Made by a program: the position numbers and the translations under genes. From assembly GCA_902776985.1 (NCBI GenBank), contig CACYSD010000013.1, positions 39,150-103,149 of the forward strand: 64,000 nucleotides of DNA, read 5' to 3'. Source of the DNA: UBA3839 sp902776985. Lineage in GTDB: Bacteria; Bacteroidota; Bacteroidia; Bacteroidales; Bacteroidaceae. The number at the start of each line of letters is the position of its first letter. The stretch's first letter is position 1. Shown here in pieces: positions 1-8,196 of this stretch. The notes beneath the pieces were generated by a model. That model worked only from the letters and a program-made list of their open reading frames with translations, had not been told where the DNA came from and did no database searches.

Positions 1-738
1 AACAAAGTCGGGGTTTACAATTCCATAGGTCAAGAAACCAAGCACGCAGTAGATCGTTCTGGATATATCTACGGAATACGCGAAGGGCACAATGACGGAG
101 ACTTCTTCAAGTCCTTCCGCGAACGTTTTCCAAGTGCTGTTCGTTATTCTATTGTTCGCGACACGTCTGTCGTCACCAAGATTTGGGCACCGGAACTTCA
201 TCCAGTCTTTAAGAAGGAACAGATCGTACAGCTGCAGACCCTCAACCTCACACATAGCAATATGCGTGTGATGGCATACGTTCCGACTGGAGACATGAAG
301 AAAATCAACAACCACAGCAAGGCTGAGATTATTGTGAGCGACGACGTCTCATTCACAGCCAGTGTCCAACTGCTCGGAGCACGTACAGAAGATCTGCCTG
401 AAGAACTCCGCAACAGCCTTTCACACACTACAACGACCGTCATTGTTGTCTTCCGCCCAGACCCAGATCAGAAACTGCCCTTCTGGTCTGTCGTAGACCG
501 TGTACCGGTAAAGATCCGCATCAAGAATTTCGACAACGGCAGCCACGGCGATGAAACCGACTATTGGTACATCCACAACGGTGGTCTTACAGAAGAGACC
601 AAGAAGGTAATAGAACAATACCGCCGCCGAAACATCCGGAGGGTATCAGAGCCTATTGACGAGATGATAGTTTCAGAAGAAGTGATTCCTTATATCGAAA
701 AGTCACAGTCTAAGGGTAAAAAGGATAAGAAAGAATAA
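1..738 (+). CDS. HlyD-like periplasmic adaptor, 5' end missing
   Basis: The reading frame is open from base 1, so the gene begins before the window; the ATG at 262 lies inside the protein and is not the start. About 245 residues are visible. They contain a beta-rich stretch resembling the barrel of HlyD-type membrane-fusion proteins and a charged, lysine-rich C-terminus with no membrane segment. The stop codon overlaps the next start by one base (TAATG at 736-740), so the two are translationally coupled. Next to a zinc-ribbon protein, a processive glycosyltransferase and a UDP-sugar dehydrogenase, it probably helps move a polysaccharide across the envelope, as Alg44-like adaptors do. The family call is moderate because the N-terminal membrane helix and hairpin are not in the window. 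Confidence 0.6.
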   Translation, partial: NKVGVYNSIGQETKHAVDRSGYIYGIREGHNDGDFFKSFRERFPSAVRYSIVRDTSVVTKIWAPELHPVFKKEQIVQLQTLNLTHSNMRVMAYVPTGDMKKINNHSKAEIIVSDDVSFTASVQLLGARTEDLPEELRNSLSHTTTTVIVVFRPDPDQKLPFWSVVDRVPVKIRIKNFDNGSHGDETDYWYIHNGGLTEETKKVIEQYRRRNIRRVSEPIDEMIVSEEVIPYIEKSQSKGKKDKKE

Positions 739-2159
739 TGGAAAAGAAAGAAATATATAAAATAGTAACCAACGTCAACGGGCGCCGAATCCTTGTAGTT
801 AACCAACTGCTTGACGTTGACCGCACTCCCGAACTGCATGACGCCGACTTCGATGCCATCTACATCAACATCGCCCACCGTTCCTATGAAGAGAACCGAC
901 TTATCGCCCGTTGGACTTCTCCGATGCGAGTGAACAAATGTTACTTAAAGCCGCGCTTCGGCACCAGTTCTCTCGAAGAGTTCATGCACTTCGCCGCATA
1001 TCTTTTCGATGGATTTTGCGCTACACCTTTCGATGACAAATTCACCGATTACATAGAGCAGATATACAACAACATCGAGAAATACGGCATCCACAGAGAA
1101 ATCAGCAACGACCTTCAGACTACGACCAAGTTTCTTTCCAACATAGTCAAATATGACATCTCGCGTGGACGTATCACATACACAAACTGCACCATACGCG
1201 GACTTTCCAGCGGTTACACCGCATCCTATCTCGTATGGTACGACAATCAGGAGACACTGCAGCACGATGAACGTATGAAGTTCAACTTAAAGATGGAAGA
1301 GCTCGGATTCGCGGAGAAATCAAAATTCATAGAGCACATCCATGTGTGTCCAACTTGCGGTCACAGCCACCTCCTGTTTATGGAATGTTGTCCACGATGC
1401 AACAGCAGCCATATACACGAGGAATCTATGATTCACCACTTCCGTTGTGCCAACGTGTCACCGGAATCAACATACGAATACGACGGAGAGTTACGATGTC
1501 CAAAGTGTAAGAAGGCATTGCGCCACATCGGTGTTGACTACGACCGACCAGCACGTGTGTTCACCTGCTACGAATGTGACAACACGTTCATTGCATCAAC
1601 GATGAGAGTTGTATGCTCAAACTGCCGCAGCGAAACCTCACCGGAGAAACTTATTCCTGTAGATGTGTGGGAATACAAACTCACCCGCGCCGGTCTTCAG
1701 GCTTTCGCCACCGACAACGCACTGCTGCAGATTGAGTCAAAGGACATCTACTCTGGCTACTCACAATTCAGTGAATTCACGAATATCATCCAGTCTTTCC
1801 CTGACATGCCTGGATATATCGGTTATGTTCTTGTCATCTTCCGCTATGAATTCAATTACGATGGTGCCAGTGAAAACTACCGTCTCTTTGATGTCATGCG
1901 AGCTGTCATTTCAAAGATGGCGACAATCAAAATTACAAACCGAGGCGACAACCTCTACCTCATGGTAGTGGCAGAAGCCGACGAGGCAAACGAAGAATAC
2001 ATCAGAGTCAAGCAACTCATTGACCAGATTCTTCTCGAATACAGGGTCAGCCACCCGGGCTTCTCTTCCAAGATGCTTAAAAGCTATATCTTCGAACATA
2101 CTGACCGCGCAGACACGTTCATCAAGTCACTTACAGAAAAAATCATTGACGAAGAGTGA
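738..2159 (+). CDS. TackOD1-type zinc-ribbon protein with degenerate GGDEF-like tail
   Basis: 473 residues, predicted soluble. The middle carries a string of metal-binding pairs: C204xxC207, C217C218xxC221, the HHFxC motif at 233-237, C254xxC257, C277xxC280 and C293xxC296, together with 'LRHIGVDYDRP' (about 261-271). This pattern matches the TackOD1 (thaumarchaeal output domain 1) zinc-ribbon family as I know it. Residues about 345-440 look like a GGDEF fold (strand 'YVLVIFRYEF', later 'NLYLMVVAEA') without a GGDEF signature, so no diguanylate cyclase activity is expected. It overlaps the adaptor before it by one base and the glycosyltransferase after it by four. I infer a cytoplasmic regulator or co-factor of the polysaccharide synthase; no function is proven. 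Confidence 0.72.
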   Translation: MEKKEIYKIVTNVNGRRILVVNQLLDVDRTPELHDADFDAIYINIAHRSYEENRLIARWTSPMRVNKCYLKPRFGTSSLEEFMHFAAYLFDGFCATPFDDKFTDYIEQIYNNIEKYGIHREISNDLQTTTKFLSNIVKYDISRGRITYTNCTIRGLSSGYTASYLVWYDNQETLQHDERMKFNLKMEELGFAEKSKFIEHIHVCPTCGHSHLLFMECCPRCNSSHIHEESMIHHFRCANVSPESTYEYDGELRCPKCKKALRHIGVDYDRPARVFTCYECDNTFIASTMRVVCSNCRSETSPEKLIPVDVWEYKLTRAGLQAFATDNALLQIESKDIYSGYSQFSEFTNIIQSFPDMPGYIGYVLVIFRYEFNYDGASENYRLFDVMRAVISKMATIKITNRGDNLYLMVVAEADEANEEYIRVKQLIDQILLEYRVSHPGFSSKMLKSYIFEHTDRADTFIKSLTEKIIDEE

Positions 2160-3544
2160 TCCTCGATTTTCTCGACATATTCACATCTATTTACGACACT
2201 ATAACCAATGCCGTAGAATGGTTTGTTCTGCGTGTCACTGAGATGTACAATGACGTTGAGGTATGTTTTACACGCAATCTGAGTATCAAAGCCATACTAC
2301 GTACATATTGGTTCCTCTTCTTCGTCGAATTTCCACGCTACTATCTGCTTGAGTTCATCATCGTCATCTGGTTTAAGCTCAACTACCGCAAACGACGCAG
2401 GGAAAAGACTGTAGCACGACAGCTGCTCTTTGCCGAGAATCCGCTCGTCACGATTCTTGTTCCAGGAAAGAACGAAGGTAAACACATCTATAAACTCACC
2501 CAGAGTCTCAAGGACCAGACATACCAGAACTACGAAATCATAGTAGTAGACGACGGTAGCGACGACGCCACACCACTTATCTGCAGCGATTTGGAGAAAC
2601 ATGGATTTATCGATCGCTATGTACGTCTTTTTGTACGTGGTGGAAAGGCGAGTGCAGCCAACGCTGGTCTGCACTTTGCCAAAGGTAAGTACATAATTCA
2701 CCTTGACGCAGACTCCTCACTCGACCGCGACGCCATAGAGAAAATCCTCACTCCGTTCTATCTTGACCCCAGCGTCAAGGCAGTCGGAGGCACAGTTAAG
2801 GTTCGCAACAGCAGAGACAGTATCTGTGCATCACTCCAGGCTCTTGAATATCTTAAGACCATCATGGTAGGACGTATCGTAACAAGCGAGATGGGGATTT
2901 ACCACATCATATCGGGTGCGTTTGGAGCATTTGAGACAGAAGCCCTGAGAAATGTGGGAATGTGGGATATAGGTCCTGGACTTGACGGCGACATCACTCA
3001 GAAATTGCGAAAATCAGGTCACAAGGTGGTCTTTGAGAACGAAGCGGTATGCCTAACGAATGTTCCGACCAAATGGTATGCTCTGTTCAAACAGAGAAAA
3101 CGTTGGTCGCGTTCTCTCGTACGCTTCCGCATACGCAAACACCGCGACATACTTCTCCCTGGTCATAACTTCTCCTTGCTCAATTGGTTTTCCAATATGG
3201 AGAATATCCTTTACGACTGCATCTTCAATTACCTCTGGCTGATTTACATTATTGGTCTTTGTTTCAGTTATACCGACAAATTGTTGGAGATATTCCTTGT
3301 AGGCTACCTGATTCGAGTCTTCTTTGCCATTATTGCATTCGGAGTTATCCTGATGATTACGGAACGTCCTCGCGAAGAGCTGCACATAGCCAAGTATCTG
3401 CCACTTTCCACATTCTACACAGGCTATTTCCTCCGTATTACTCGTCTCATTGGCCACACATCGGAGTTCTTCTTCTTCAGTTCATACAAAGACGCATGGA
3501 ACCCACGCAAGACATCAATCATAGCGCAATTGGAACGACAATAA
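2156..3544 (+). CDS. Processive family 2 glycosyltransferase
   Basis: 462 residues, starting at a GTG that overlaps the previous stop (GTGA). Two hydrophobic segments (about 48-75) precede a GT-A domain with 'VDDGSDD' (131-137), the DxD in 'HLDADSS' (D184, D186), the acidic 'DGD' (277-279) and 'QRKRW' (313-317). Three or four membrane helices follow (about 350-430). This is the layout of cellulose, hyaluronan and poly-GlcNAc synthases, with a catalytic domain between N- and C-terminal membrane segments. There is no PilZ domain, so classical c-di-GMP control through this chain is unlikely. The overlap with the zinc-ribbon gene suggests a complex. The polymer is unknown; the uronic acid-type dehydrogenase downstream suggests that it contains a uronic acid. 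Confidence 0.88.
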   Translation: MILDFLDIFTSIYDTITNAVEWFVLRVTEMYNDVEVCFTRNLSIKAILRTYWFLFFVEFPRYYLLEFIIVIWFKLNYRKRRREKTVARQLLFAENPLVTILVPGKNEGKHIYKLTQSLKDQTYQNYEIIVVDDGSDDATPLICSDLEKHGFIDRYVRLFVRGGKASAANAGLHFAKGKYIIHLDADSSLDRDAIEKILTPFYLDPSVKAVGGTVKVRNSRDSICASLQALEYLKTIMVGRIVTSEMGIYHIISGAFGAFETEALRNVGMWDIGPGLDGDITQKLRKSGHKVVFENEAVCLTNVPTKWYALFKQRKRWSRSLVRFRIRKHRDILLPGHNFSLLNWFSNMENILYDCIFNYLWLIYIIGLCFSYTDKLLEIFLVGYLIRVFFAIIAFGVILMITERPREELHIAKYLPLSTFYTGYFLRITRLIGHTSEFFFFSSYKDAWNPRKTSIIAQLERQ

Positions 3545-3588
3545 AATATCTCCCAACTATATACGTTAATATAATAATACAAAAACAA

Positions 3589-3621
3589 ACACTAATAAGA
3601 CACTAATAAGACACTAATAAA
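3589..3621. repeat. Three tandem 11-bp units before the sugar dehydrogenase
   Basis: The unit ACACTAATAAG occurs at 3589-3599 and 3600-3610, and as ACACTAATAAA at 3611-3621. The array ends 18 bases before the ATG at 3640. It lies in the untranslated gap between the glycosyltransferase and the dehydrogenase, where a change in copy number would alter leader length. Confidence 0.85.
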
Positions 3622-3639
3622 ACATTAAGACAAACAAAA

Positions 3640-4926
3640 ATGAACAAAACATCTGACATTAAAGTAGGAATGATTGGACTTGGGTATGCCGGATTCCCGA
3701 TGGCAAGCCTGTTATCACGTAAATTTCCAGTAACCGGATTCGACCTGTCTGAGGAAAGAGTAAAGGAACTGAATAGCGGTTACGACCGCTGCGGCGACGT
3801 TGACAAGAAAGAACTGGAAAACATGCTGAAAAAAGGCGTAACCTTCACCAACGAGATAGAGAAACTACGCGATTGCAACTTCTATGTAGTTGTGGTGCCC
3901 ACACCTATTGACGAGAATAATCACCCTGATGTAGAGTGTATAGTAAGCGCAAGCCGTGAAGTCGGTACTGTAATCTCACGCGGCGACATCGTTGTCTACG
4001 AATCCACCGTTCACCCAGGTGCCACTGAGGAAATATGCGTCCCTGAAATCGAAGCTGTCTCTGGACTCAAATTCAACGAGGACTTCTTTGTAGGCTATTC
4101 CCCAGAACGCATCAACCCGGGCGATAAAGTTCACACAGTGGAGAATACAGTCAAGATAACATCCGGCTCCACTCCTGAAGCTGCAGAACTTATTGACAAC
4201 GTTTATCAGTCAGTACTCGGTCAGCGCAACACTTGGAAAGCATCAAGCATTAAGGTTGCCGAGGCCGCAAAAGTGGTGGAGAACTCACAACGCGACATCA
4301 ATATTGCATTCATCAATGAAGTTGCGAAAGTACTTAACTCCATGAACATTGACACCAACGAAGTGGTTGACGCAATGGACACCAAGTGGAATGCACTCCA
4401 TTTCCGTCCAGGACTCGTAGGCGGTCACTGTATAAGCGTTGACCCATACTACCTCATCGAACGTGCAGAGGAACACGGAGTGAATGCAGTTCTTATGAAG
4501 ACCGGCCGTATGATTAACAACTCTATGGCAGACTATGTTGTGAAGCACTGCATCGATTTGCTCGCAGCAAAAGGTAAGCATATTCCATCATCACGCGTGC
4601 TCTTGCTGGGCTTTACATTCAAGGAGAACTGTCCTGACGTCCGCAACACCAAAGTCAACGACATTTACAAGGGATTCAGACAACACACTGACAACGTTGA
4701 CGTCTTTGATCCATGGGCAGATGCAGCACTCGTAAAACGTGCATACGGCATCGACCTCTTCACAGAGGCAAACCAAATCAACAGTCAGTATGATGCTGTG
4801 GTGCTCTGCGTTGCACATAAGAACATTCTCAATCTGGATGTAATTCCTCAATGGAAAACTGCTGACGGATTCATATTTGACGTTAAGGGAAAGTTGCCTC
4901 GGAATGTAGCAGACTACAGATTGTAA
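3640..4926 (+). CDS. Nucleotide-sugar 6-dehydrogenase (WbpA/TviB-like)
   Basis: 428 residues, cytosolic. It oxidises C6 of a UDP-sugar to a uronate using two NAD+. Visible features are a Rossmann motif 'GLGYAG' (13-18), 'PTPID' (87-91), 'YSPERINPGD' (153-162), and 'GGHCISVDPYYL' (261-272) with the catalytic cysteine C264. The 'SPERINPGDK' and 'KVVENSQRDINIAF' blocks are typical of the UDP-N-acetylhexosamine dehydrogenases (WbpA, TviB) rather than UDP-glucose dehydrogenase, but the substrate cannot be fixed by reading. It follows the glycosyltransferase after 95 bases on the same strand and probably supplies its donor sugar. Confidence 0.9.
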   Translation: MNKTSDIKVGMIGLGYAGFPMASLLSRKFPVTGFDLSEERVKELNSGYDRCGDVDKKELENMLKKGVTFTNEIEKLRDCNFYVVVVPTPIDENNHPDVECIVSASREVGTVISRGDIVVYESTVHPGATEEICVPEIEAVSGLKFNEDFFVGYSPERINPGDKVHTVENTVKITSGSTPEAAELIDNVYQSVLGQRNTWKASSIKVAEAAKVVENSQRDINIAFINEVAKVLNSMNIDTNEVVDAMDTKWNALHFRPGLVGGHCISVDPYYLIERAEEHGVNAVLMKTGRMINNSMADYVVKHCIDLLAAKGKHIPSSRVLLLGFTFKENCPDVRNTKVNDIYKGFRQHTDNVDVFDPWADAALVKRAYGIDLFTEANQINSQYDAVVLCVAHKNILNLDVIPQWKTADGFIFDVKGKLPRNVADYRL

Positions 4927-4944
4927 TTTTTTTTTAATTTTTAA

Positions 4945-4977
4945 TTTGTAATTTATAATTAAAAATCCCTATCTTTG
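4945..4977 (+). promoter_or_regulatory. Bacteroidota-type promoter for the beta-barrel gene
   Basis: A -33 TTTG (4945-4948) and a -7 TATCTTTG (4970-4977) are separated by 21 bases, which fits the known Bacteroidota sigma factor consensus. The ATG lies 42 bases downstream at 5020. Confidence 0.8.
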
Positions 4978-5019
4978 CACAAAACCATTTATTTATTACT
5001 AACTAACACTTTCTAAATT

Positions 5020-5670
5020 ATGAAAAAGTTATTTACTATTCTTGCAGTAGCTACGCTTTTGGTTGCAGCTCCTGCTAACGCTCAGTTAAAATTCGGTTTG
5101 AAGGGCGGTCTGAACATAAACAATGTTAAGTTGGATAAGAGTATTGCTGATGCAGACAACCAGACGGGTTTCTTCATCGGTCCAATGGCTGAATTCACAA
5201 TTCCTATTGTAGGCGTTGGTGCTGAAGTAGGTCTTTTATACAATAACAAGAGCATGAAAATCGGTGCTGCAGCTGATCAACTCATTGCTGGCGAAACTGG
5301 TTTCATCGAAGACAAGGAGACTCTCCAATACATCGACATTCCAATTAACTTCAAGTACACTCTCGGAATCGGTTCAAAACTGGGTGTGTATGCAGCTACA
5401 GGTCCTCAGTTCTCCTTCAACATCGGAGGTAAGAAGATTTTCGACCAGAGCTACTCTCTCAAGTCTTCAGAGTTCAGTTGGAACATCGGTGCAGGTGTAA
5501 AACTGCTCGGTCACCTTCAGATTGGTTACAACTTCAACATCGCACTTGGCAACACAGCTGAGGTTGACAAAGACGGTGCCCTGAACACTGTTACCAACAC
5601 TGCTTGGAGTGCCATTACAGGTGACTTGAAAAACAACACTCACCAGATTTCCGTTGCTTGGATATTCTAA
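5020..5670 (+). CDS. Outer membrane beta-barrel protein (PorT-like)
   Basis: 216 residues. A signal peptide of about 21 residues ends at 'ANAQ'. The rest alternates short amphipathic strands and turns ('FGLKGGLNIN', 'GAEVGLLY', 'INFKYTLGIG', 'SVAWIF') and ends in phenylalanine, as beta-barrels of the OMP_b-brl_2 type do. It probably sits in the outer membrane; its cargo is unknown. It has its own promoter, and the next gene (priA) starts at the base after its stop codon, so priA may depend on read-through from this gene. Confidence 0.85.
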   Translation: MKKLFTILAVATLLVAAPANAQLKFGLKGGLNINNVKLDKSIADADNQTGFFIGPMAEFTIPIVGVGAEVGLLYNNKSMKIGAAADQLIAGETGFIEDKETLQYIDIPINFKYTLGIGSKLGVYAATGPQFSFNIGGKKIFDQSYSLKSSEFSWNIGAGVKLLGHLQIGYNFNIALGNTAEVDKDGALNTVTNTAWSAITGDLKNNTHQISVAWIF

Positions 5671-7725
5671 GTGTTTGCCGACGTATTATTACCCGTTCCG
5701 TTTAATGCCTTTACCTATGCAGTTCCTCAGGACATGGAGAGCTGCATGAGTAAAGGCAAACGTGTTTTGGTAGAACTGGGCAAGTCGAAGCGATACGCCG
5801 GCATCATACTTAAGCTTCACAACAATGCTCCCAAGGGAGTCACCATTAAACCTATCCTCAAGGTAGTTGACGAATCGCCAATCGTCACTCCTCAGCAGAT
5901 GCAGTTCTGGGAATGGGTTTCCAGTTATTATCTCTCTCCCCTTGGCGATGTCTATAAAGCAGCTTTCCCGGGAGGGATGAAGAAAGAGCAGACCCACCCA
6001 CAACCCCTCCCTGCATGGAGGGGAGTGAATACCCCATCCGGACAGTTAAAGTCCGCCACCTTGGGAGAGTTAGAGGGGGGACATGTGGGTCATCTATCCC
6101 CCACCCAACAATCCGCATATACCTCGATCTTGGATTATTGGAATAGTAAGGGGAATATCTGTCTGCTCCATGGAGTTACTTCCTCCGGTAAGACAGAAAT
6201 ATACATTCAACTTATTCAAAAGGCAATAGAAGAAGGTAAACAGGTCTTGTATCTGCTGCCTGAAATTGCACTTACCACACAAATCACCAATCGTCTGAAA
6301 CGCGTGTTCGGTGATGCCTTGGGTGTCTATCATTCCAAGTTCACAGATGCAGAACGAGTGCGCGTCTATATGCGCCAGCTGAGTTCTGAGCCATTCAAGG
6401 TTATCCTGGGTGTGCGTTCATCTGTTTTTCTTCCGTTCCATAACTTAGGCATGGTGATTGTGGATGAAGAACATGAGACTTCTTACAAACAACAAGAGCC
6501 TGCGCCACGCTATCACGCTCGTTCCGCAGCTATAATGCTTGCACAGCAGTATGGTGCGAAAGTACTGCTCGGTACTGCAACTCCCAGCATTGAGAGCTAT
6601 AACCTCGCACAAGAAGGCCGATACGGTTACGTACTGCTCACTCAGCGCTATGCAGATATGCAGTTGCCGGAGATAGAAGTGGTTGACATTGCCCGTCTGC
6701 GATTTCAGAAGCGCATGAAAGGAGCGTTCTCGCAAAGGCTCATTGATGAAATAGGCGGAGCACTTGAGCGTGGCGAACAGATTATCCTCTTCCAGAACCG
6801 ACGCGGATTCTCATCACTCATTCAGTGCAAACAGTGTGGATGGGTGCCCCGATGCCAACACTGCGATGTAAGTCTAACATACCATAAGGTGCGTCATGCA
6901 CTCACCTGTCACTACTGTGGTGCTGTGTACGAACTGCCGGATCATTGTCCCGAGTGCAGCAAGCCGGAGGACGCTCCAAGCAAATTCATATCAATAGGTG
7001 CTGGCACCGAACGTATCGAGGAACAGCTCCTGCAACTGTTCCCGTCTGCACGTATCAGCCGCATGGACCTCGATACAGCTAAGACCAGGGCACAGTACCA
7101 ACGGATTATCGATGATTTCTCGTCACATCAGAGCGACATACTCATCGGAACGCAGATGGTAACCAAAGGACTGGATTTCGATAACGTGAGCGTAGTTGGC
7201 ATCATCGATGCCGACACCATGCTCAACCAGCCTGATTTCCGCAGTTACGAGCGCACCTTCCAAATGCTCTCTCAGGTTGCAGGAAGAGCCGGACGTAAGG
7301 GACGCCGTGGAAAAGTAATTCTTCAAACTCGCAGTGCCGACAGCCCTGTCATCCAGCAAGTGGTCGACAACAACTACGAGGCCATGTTCCGTGAGCAATG
7401 CGAAGAACGCCGTCTATTCCACTACCCGCCTTTCTACCGTATTATATATATATATGTGCGTCATCGCGACAAGGACATTCTTTATCATGTTGCCGAAGAG
7501 ATGGGCAAGCACCTTCGTCAGGCTTTCGGAGAGAGCGTATTGGGGCCTTCCTCACCTACTGTTGGCCGTGTGGCATCAATGTATATTCAGCAGTTCATTC
7601 TAAAGATTCCGCCAACGGCTTCCATCTCCTCCATACGCAGCCACCTGCTTCGTGTCCAGACAAAGATTCAGTCGCTCCCCTATGCTGCAAATATCAACAT
7701 CTACTACGATGTTGACCCATCATAA
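5671..7725 (+). CDS. priA: Primosomal protein N' (replication restart helicase PriA), repeat-invaded
   Basis: 684 residues, GTG start directly after the previous stop. It restarts stalled replication forks as a 3'-5' helicase. Visible parts are the N-terminal 3'-end binding domain (1-105), Walker A 'GVTSSGKTE' (168-176), 'DEEH' (265-268), and a zinc-binding cysteine cluster with CxxC pairs ('CKQCGW', 'CQHCD', 'CHYCG', 'CPEC'). The link between the 3'-end binding domain and the helicase is only about 40 residues, and residues about 107-141 are encoded by a palindromic repeat (5991-6091). In E. coli PriA (732 residues) a winged-helix domain sits here. Helicase and zinc motifs are intact, so the protein may still work without that domain. 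Confidence 0.93.
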   Translation: MFADVLLPVPFNAFTYAVPQDMESCMSKGKRVLVELGKSKRYAGIILKLHNNAPKGVTIKPILKVVDESPIVTPQQMQFWEWVSSYYLSPLGDVYKAAFPGGMKKEQTHPQPLPAWRGVNTPSGQLKSATLGELEGGHVGHLSPTQQSAYTSILDYWNSKGNICLLHGVTSSGKTEIYIQLIQKAIEEGKQVLYLLPEIALTTQITNRLKRVFGDALGVYHSKFTDAERVRVYMRQLSSEPFKVILGVRSSVFLPFHNLGMVIVDEEHETSYKQQEPAPRYHARSAAIMLAQQYGAKVLLGTATPSIESYNLAQEGRYGYVLLTQRYADMQLPEIEVVDIARLRFQKRMKGAFSQRLIDEIGGALERGEQIILFQNRRGFSSLIQCKQCGWVPRCQHCDVSLTYHKVRHALTCHYCGAVYELPDHCPECSKPEDAPSKFISIGAGTERIEEQLLQLFPSARISRMDLDTAKTRAQYQRIIDDFSSHQSDILIGTQMVTKGLDFDNVSVVGIIDADTMLNQPDFRSYERTFQMLSQVAGRAGRKGRRGKVILQTRSADSPVIQQVVDNNYEAMFREQCEERRLFHYPPFYRIIYIYVRHRDKDILYHVAEEMGKHLRQAFGESVLGPSSPTVGRVASMYIQQFILKIPPTASISSIRSHLLRVQTKIQSLPYAANINIYYDVDPS
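5991..6091 (+). repeat. Palindromic repeat element inside priA
   Basis: A 101-bp element bounded by inverted ends GACCCAC (5991-5997) and GTGGGTC (6085-6091). It contains hairpins CCTCC...GGAGG (6007-6022) and CGGAC...GTCCG (about 6039-6053), and the core GAGTTAGAGGGGGG (about 6067-6080). The core is shared with intergenic copies near 10.43, 10.55, 32.78 and 36.14 kb. Here it is translated in frame, giving 'LGELEG'. Confidence 0.75.
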
Positions 7726-7732
7726 CAAGAGA

Positions 7733-7773
7733 CAAAAAAATAGGATGTGCAGATTTGCACATCCTATTTTTTT
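7733..7773. terminator. Bidirectional terminator between priA and the DUF4878 gene
   Basis: An 11-bp perfect stem, TAGGATGTGCA (7741-7751) and TGCACATCCTA (7756-7766), with a 4-base loop. A-tracts before it and T-tracts after it let it serve both converging genes. Confidence 0.93.
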
Positions 7774-7789
7774 GTTTTTAATCTGATAA

Positions 7790-8182
7790 TTACTTACCAG
7801 AGTTAACGTACCATTTGCCGTCAACCTTGATGAGCTTAACAGTGTCAGTGTCTGGATCTTCACCTTCGAGAGTTACAGTAACCTTAACCTTTGCTGTTTC
7901 ACCGTCTTCAGCAATTTCTGCAGCTTCAGTAGTAATAACTGCGTTCTTTGACTTTTCGATGTCTTCTTCCTTGATCTGACCCTTCATCATTTCAACGAAA
8001 GCCTTCTTCTGATCATCTTTCAGGCTCTTGAAGTACATGAGATCTACAGCCTTGTCAATGTTACCCTGAGCCATAGCTTCAGTGTAAGCCTTAGCTACTT
8101 CTTCTGGAGTTGAAGGACCACCACATGATGTGAACAACATTGCGCTGAGGCAAACGATCATTCCTAACAAAATCTTTTTCAT
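7790..8182 (-). CDS. Small DUF4878-type lipoprotein
   Basis: 130 residues. A lipoprotein signal ends at 'LFTSC', with the cysteine at about residue 20. The body 'STPEEVAKAYTEAMAQGNID' followed by a beta-rich C-terminus ('VKVTVTLEG', 'KWYVNSGK') matches the DUF4878 / NTF2-like lipoproteins common in Bacteroidales. It is probably anchored in the outer or inner membrane facing the periplasm. No catalytic residue is evident. The papain-like hydrolase gene upstream ends 14 bases before its start, so they may share a transcript. Confidence 0.82.
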   Translation of the reverse strand: MKKILLGMIVCLSAMLFTSCGGPSTPEEVAKAYTEAMAQGNIDKAVDLMYFKSLKDDQKKAFVEMMKGQIKEEDIEKSKNAVITTEAAEIAEDGETAKVKVTVTLEGEDPDTDTVKLIKVDGKWYVNSGK

Positions 8183-8196
8183 TTTACTTAAAAGTT

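Noticed and set aside
262..738. ATG at 262 as the start of the first gene
   Set aside because: The frame is open to base 1 and codes for adaptor-like sequence before this ATG, so the gene is cut by the window edge.
738..2159. An active diguanylate cyclase
   Set aside because: The C-terminal part has a GGDEF-like fold pattern but no GGDEF or GGEEF signature.
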